Positions 6,210 to 9,286 of a stretch of 9,286 bases of DNA are shown in pieces. Position numbers and translations under genes: made by a program. Under the pieces are notes generated by a model. It was given only the letters and a program-made list of their open reading frames with translations, was not told where the DNA came from and did not search any database. Within the stretch, counting starts at the first letter, position 1. Each line of letters begins with the position of its first letter. The stretch is taken from NCBI GenBank assembly GCA_035506295.1, contig DATJPR010000045.1, positions 1 to 9,286 of the forward strand, given 5' to 3'. This stretch comes from DATJPR01 sp035506295 (GTDB taxonomy: Bacteria > Bacteroidota > Ignavibacteria > UBA10030 > UBA6906).

Positions 6210-8942
6210 CTAATTATGCCACAGCCATGAGGCGGGAACAGCTCCGCGTTGCATACCCGGGGGAGTCACCTCCACCGAGAGTGCCATACCCCCTGTTCCT
6301 TGATAGAAGAGAAGCTCCACGCGGTGCTTCCCTTTGTCGAGGAGAGCATAGCCGTTCCTTTCCCGAGCCGAATGCGGACCGTCATTGTCGACGATCGTCG
6401 TCCCGTCAATCAGCAATCTGCTTCCGTCATCGGACGTGAGGAAGAATTCATAGCATCCTGACAGAGGGACATCGACGATCCCATCAAACACCGCTCCCCA
6501 GTTCTCATCCCGATGCGAAAAGGCGCCCAGGTCCAGCGTTGACGATGATCCTTTCGATGCGGGAGAGAGCGTGCTGAATTTCGGGATAGCATCCCACGAT
6601 CCTTCATAATACGAGACAGAGAGACCGGGCGAATGTGAGACGATGTCCACGGCAGGGAGCCGGTGCAGAACTATCACCGAGGCAGTTGTCTTGAAGCTTG
6701 GCTCAGCGCCCGGAGCATAACCTCTCGCGTTCACTGTCGCCGAATGGTCGAGAAGTATGGGCGACGTATACACGGGAGACTCCTCGGTAGGCTCCGTCCC
6801 GTCGAGCGTATAGTGAATGATCGACGCCGGCAACTCACGATGGAACCCCACCCGGGTTGAGTCCTCTCCGTATGTGCCGTTCACCACCGACTCAGGCTCT
6901 GGTTCGCGCCCCGTTACCATTCTGAAGTTGCCGTCGAGGGGGAAGATGCTCATCCGTAGTTCTGTGCACCCATAGGGGACCAGGGTTATTGTATCAAGTG
7001 TCGTCGAGATTCGTGAGGGCAGCGTGGAACGGGATGGAAGATGTGGCGTGTATCGCGCTTCCGCGACGTGCGGATCTTGATCAAGTCTCCAATTCCGGAC
7101 GAGGCGTGCAGGGACGCGGAGCGAGACCGGGGCGTTTGCTTCATCCCATGGATACCCATTCACGTTGTGGTGCACGACCTCGATGCAACGATCGAGATCG
7201 CCGTCGGGAATGGCGAGCGCGTAATTCCATGGGCCGGTTGGCTCCATGTTCCACGCAGGAAAAGATCGAGTGCTCCTCGTGTCGAGCGTATCGACGAATT
7301 GCTTGTGTGGAACAGGAAGGGCAAACACGAGAGGCCCGCGCTCGAGGGCAACACCACCTTCCGGCCAGCCGGTCGCCTTGAGCGTCATGGGAAATGTCGA
7401 GACAACCACGTCTCCATTTTCCAGGTCGCCGATCCGCTCGAACGTTCCCGACCCCGGGCGAAGCTCCCGCGAAGTGCCATGGTGTTCTACGACGATCCGC
7501 GGACTGCTGCACCACGAAGGGATTCGCAGAGTCAGCGATACATGCGCTTGCTTACGTGCGGAGACTGAAAACTGGATTTTGTCGTCAAAGGGATACTTCG
7601 TCTCTTCACGAATCGTGATGCTGTCGCCGTCAGCTTTTCCGGCGAAGACTGACGGGCCGAACAAGGCCGCGACCGGTTCGCCCGTGGAGTCCACCATCCA
7701 CATACGCGATGCGAAATCCGGCATGATCCGATTGACGTTGCCCGCGCAGCATTCCGTCCCGGGGTTTGGCCGGAACGACATCCAGGCGGAACCGTGGGTA
7801 AACTCGTTGTGATTTGAGGTCCGATCGGCGATGACCTGGTTCGGGCACGAGAAATACTGCAGGGCCTTGAAATCCTTCGTGATAGCGCCTGTCGCCGCGT
7901 TGTAGCATGCCCGTTCGATCTTGTCGGCATATTCCGCCTTGCCCGTCGCCATCAGCAGGTAGCCGAGCGCCCACGTGTAGTCGGCGATGTCGCATGTCTC
8001 ATGGCTCTGCAGGGGATCATCACCGCGGAAGCCTTCCGTCGAACTATGGACACCGTCGACCAACATATACCACCGGTCGATTTTCTGATACGCATGCTCG
8101 ACGGCATCGAGGTATTCCTTCTTCCCCGTGTACAGATAGAGCACGGCCGCCAGCTTCGCCGTCTCGTTGAACGTCACCCCGTGGAAGCCGTCCATTTTCC
8201 CGTCCGACTTCATATGATCGAGCGTGGTGACTTCCGAGGAGATTCGGTTGTACCCGGCGTAACACTCCTCCGCCAGTCTCAGAAGCTCGGGATCGCGCGT
8301 CCGGGCGTATGTCCAGAGCATGATTTCCACATTGACAACATTCCGGTGGGAAGTGTAGGCGTCACTCTTCGAGAGGTAGTGGCGTCGGAGCGCTTCGACG
8401 ATCCGACGGTCGCCGGTCGCTCCATACCGCGCCATCATTGCGCGAAAGAACACCACGTGCGGCCATCTGCTGAGATCGGAGTGGGGCTTCAGGAACTTCG
8501 GACCGAGATACCCGTCGGGATCGGCATGGTCGAGAACGTAGTCGATTTCTTTGGAGGCCTTCGCTTCAAGCATGGAGTCCCTCAGGAGCTCGCCGCAGCG
8601 CATCATCCCATCGACCCAGTAGGCATTCTGTTCGTAGACGACCCATCCGTACTTCTCCATGGACGTGCCGAACCATCCGGTGGAATTGAAGGGATGCCCC
8701 GCCGCTTCGAGATGTCCCGTCAACCCGTCGCGCTGGCGCACGAGATACTCGTCCAGCCATCCGGAAGGACGAATCGTAGACAGCGGCGCTTCATGGAATG
8801 CGCCGAAATAGGGAACCGGCAAACGATGGTCCTGACCGATTCCAGACCCGACCGCAAGGAGAGCCAGGGTTGCCAGAAGAAATGCCGAGCGAGCTCGAAG
8901 TCTAGCTCGGCAGGTGTGACCGATGGTATCACTGCGTGTCAT
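6210..8942 (-). CDS. Secreted GH127/DUF1680-type glycoside hydrolase with chitobiase-C-like and PA14 domains
   Basis: Predicted extracytoplasmic glycosidase; characterised GH127 enzymes release beta-L-arabinofuranose using a cysteine nucleophile held by zinc. The 910-aa protein has a signal peptide (arginine-rich start, then AFLLATLALLAV, residues about 1-36), an alpha-barrel catalytic domain (about 45-420), beta-sandwich modules to about 665, including the typical GPWNYAL (570-576) and VPARLVRNW (610-618), a chitobiase/Fn3-associated module with HYTLDGTEPTEESPVYTSP (710-728), and a C-terminal PA14 domain (about 772-905; EFFLTSDDGSRLLIDG at 832-847). Candidate catalytic and zinc residues are E303, E315, C317, C398 and C399. 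The E303-to-C398 spacing of 95 equals that of E322-C417 in Bifidobacterium longum HypBA1. ATG 8942 has AGGGA about 9 bases upstream. The gene stands 61 bases after the cytochrome gene and 65 before the YdeI-like gene, with no SusC/SusD partner. Substrate cannot be assigned. Confidence 0.9.
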   Translation of the reverse strand: MTRSDTIGHTCRARLRARSAFLLATLALLAVGSGIGQDHRLPVPYFGAFHEAPLSTIRPSGWLDEYLVRQRDGLTGHLEAAGHPFNSTGWFGTSMEKYGWVVYEQNAYWVDGMMRCGELLRDSMLEAKASKEIDYVLDHADPDGYLGPKFLKPHSDLSRWPHVVFFRAMMARYGATGDRRIVEALRRHYLSKSDAYTSHRNVVNVEIMLWTYARTRDPELLRLAEECYAGYNRISSEVTTLDHMKSDGKMDGFHGVTFNETAKLAAVLYLYTGKKEYLDAVEHAYQKIDRWYMLVDGVHSSTEGFRGDDPLQSHETCDIADYTWALGYLLMATGKAEYADKIERACYNAATGAITKDFKALQYFSCPNQVIADRTSNHNEFTHGSAWMSFRPNPGTECCAGNVNRIMPDFASRMWMVDSTGEPVAALFGPSVFAGKADGDSITIREETKYPFDDKIQFSVSARKQAHVSLTLRIPSWCSSPRIVVEHHGTSRELRPGSGTFERIGDLENGDVVVSTFPMTLKATGWPEGGVALERGPLVFALPVPHKQFVDTLDTRSTRSFPAWNMEPTGPWNYALAIPDGDLDRCIEVVHHNVNGYPWDEANAPVSLRVPARLVRNWRLDQDPHVAEARYTPHLPSRSTLPSRISTTLDTITLVPYGCTELRMSIFPLDGNFRMVTGREPEPESVVNGTYGEDSTRVGFHRELPASIIHYTLDGTEPTEESPVYTSPILLDHSATVNARGYAPGAEPSFKTTASVIVLHRLPAVDIVSHSPGLSVSYYEGSWDAIPKFSTLSPASKGSSSTLDLGAFSHRDENWGAVFDGIVDVPLSGCYEFFLTSDDGSRLLIDGTTIVDNDGPHSARERNGYALLDKGKHRVELLFYQGTGGMALSVEVTPPGMQRGAVPASWLWHN

Positions 8943-9003
8943 CGCAATCTATCCCTGATGGAATGAATCCACTGTGCGTGCGAGAAGTAATATACGCCCA
9001 TCA

Positions 9004-9286
9004 TCATTCAGTTGCTCGGCTTGCGAGGCGGAGGAACGCGAGGACCGCAGCCTGTTGGACCGAGTCCAATCGAGCCCGCTGGTGCATGCGTTGCACGAGG
9101 GCCGGCCATTCTTCCGGTCGGTGGCTGTCGGGAGCATGGAGACGGTGGCATGATCCACACCGCTCCGCGTAGATTTGCCGACCGAGTTGCAGCATCGCGA
9201 GCGATGTCCCGGGTTGGACGTCTGCGCTGGTGGGCACGTAGAGGGCCGGGCTGCACCCCTGCAATAGGAACGCAGTAGTCAGCACA
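9004..9286 (-). CDS. Small monoheme c-type cytochrome lipoprotein, 5' end outside window
   Basis: Electron-carrying heme protein predicted to be anchored by lipid on the periplasmic side. The visible 93-94 codons contain one covalent heme site CGSCH (C43, C46, H47, numbering from the GTG at 9285), preceded by an amphipathic helix with GRQIYAERC and followed by EEWPALVQRM, where M67 is the likely second axial ligand, and a closing helix AAVLAFLRLASR. This is the compact class-I cytochrome c pattern. A lipobox LLQGC (C11) follows a hydrophobic stretch. The only start inside the window is a GTG at the very edge with no basic residues before the hydrophobic segment, so the true start almost certainly lies beyond 9286. 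Its redox partner is not in view; the neighbouring glycosidase gives no hint. The 61 bases downstream separate it from the next gene without a recognisable terminator. Confidence 0.8.
   Translation of the reverse strand, partial: VLTTAFLLQGCSPALYVPTSADVQPGTSLAMLQLGRQIYAERCGSCHRLHAPDSHRPEEWPALVQRMHQRARLDSVQQAAVLAFLRLASRATE

Noticed and set aside
8001..8966. Plus-strand open frame of 321 codons opposite the glycoside hydrolase
   Set aside because: Antisense to a well-supported signal peptide and catalytic domain; composition is typical of a shadow frame.
8989..8994. TATATT as a -10 box for the glycoside hydrolase gene
   Set aside because: No -35-like sequence was found 16 to 18 bases upstream on the minus strand, so a promoter there is not supported.
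1..9286. Mobile elements, CRISPR repeats, tRNA or rRNA genes, phage or defence genes
   Set aside because: Reading both strands showed no transposase or integrase motifs, no regularly spaced repeats and no tRNA-like cloverleaf; the genes look like ordinary chromosomal ones.

Overview
The window is a densely packed bacterial chromosomal segment of fairly high GC. All nine supported genes lie on the minus strand, so transcription runs from position 9286 towards position 1. The lineage is probably in the Bacteroidota/Chlorobiota/Ignavibacteria group. Four things point there: a detached atpD-atpC pair without the other ATP synthase genes next to it, an epsilon subunit with the GSFQVLYNHAP signature, a YpdA-type flavoprotein, and several weak Shine-Dalgarno sites. 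This is inference from motifs and gene order; no database comparison was possible.

In transcription order the layout is as follows. 9286-9004 is the 3' part of a small monoheme c-type cytochrome lipoprotein that enters from outside the window. 8942-6210 is a large secreted glycoside hydrolase of the GH127/DUF1680 type with appended chitobiase-C-like and PA14 modules. 6144-5548 is a YdeI/OmpD-associated family protein, followed 6 bases later by a YpdA-like FAD/NAD(P)H oxidoreductase (5541-4531). A 105-base leader precedes atpD (4425-3016) and atpC (2998-2582). Then come manC, mannose-1-phosphate guanylyltransferase (2521-1433), rlpA (1433-1011, sharing one base with manC) and, after a 277-base leader, a lytic transglycosylase lipoprotein (733 to beyond position 1).

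Functionally the segment joins energy conservation (F1 beta and epsilon), sugar-nucleotide supply (GDP-mannose) and peptidoglycan remodelling (RlpA plus an SLT-family transglycosylase) in one direction. Upstream of these are thiol/redox, polysaccharide-degradation and heme-protein genes that look independent. The three downstream envelope genes probably read on from atpDC, modulated by a perfect 10-bp hairpin between atpC and manC.

No mobile element, CRISPR array, tRNA, rRNA or phage gene is visible. The most unusual signal is in non-coding sequence. The 277-base leader of the transglycosylase gene can fold into an almost continuous string of seven stem-loops, and two of these stems are uninterrupted only in the minus-strand (sense) transcript, through G-U pairs. 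Further hairpins cover the Shine-Dalgarno sites of the YdeI-like gene and of atpD.
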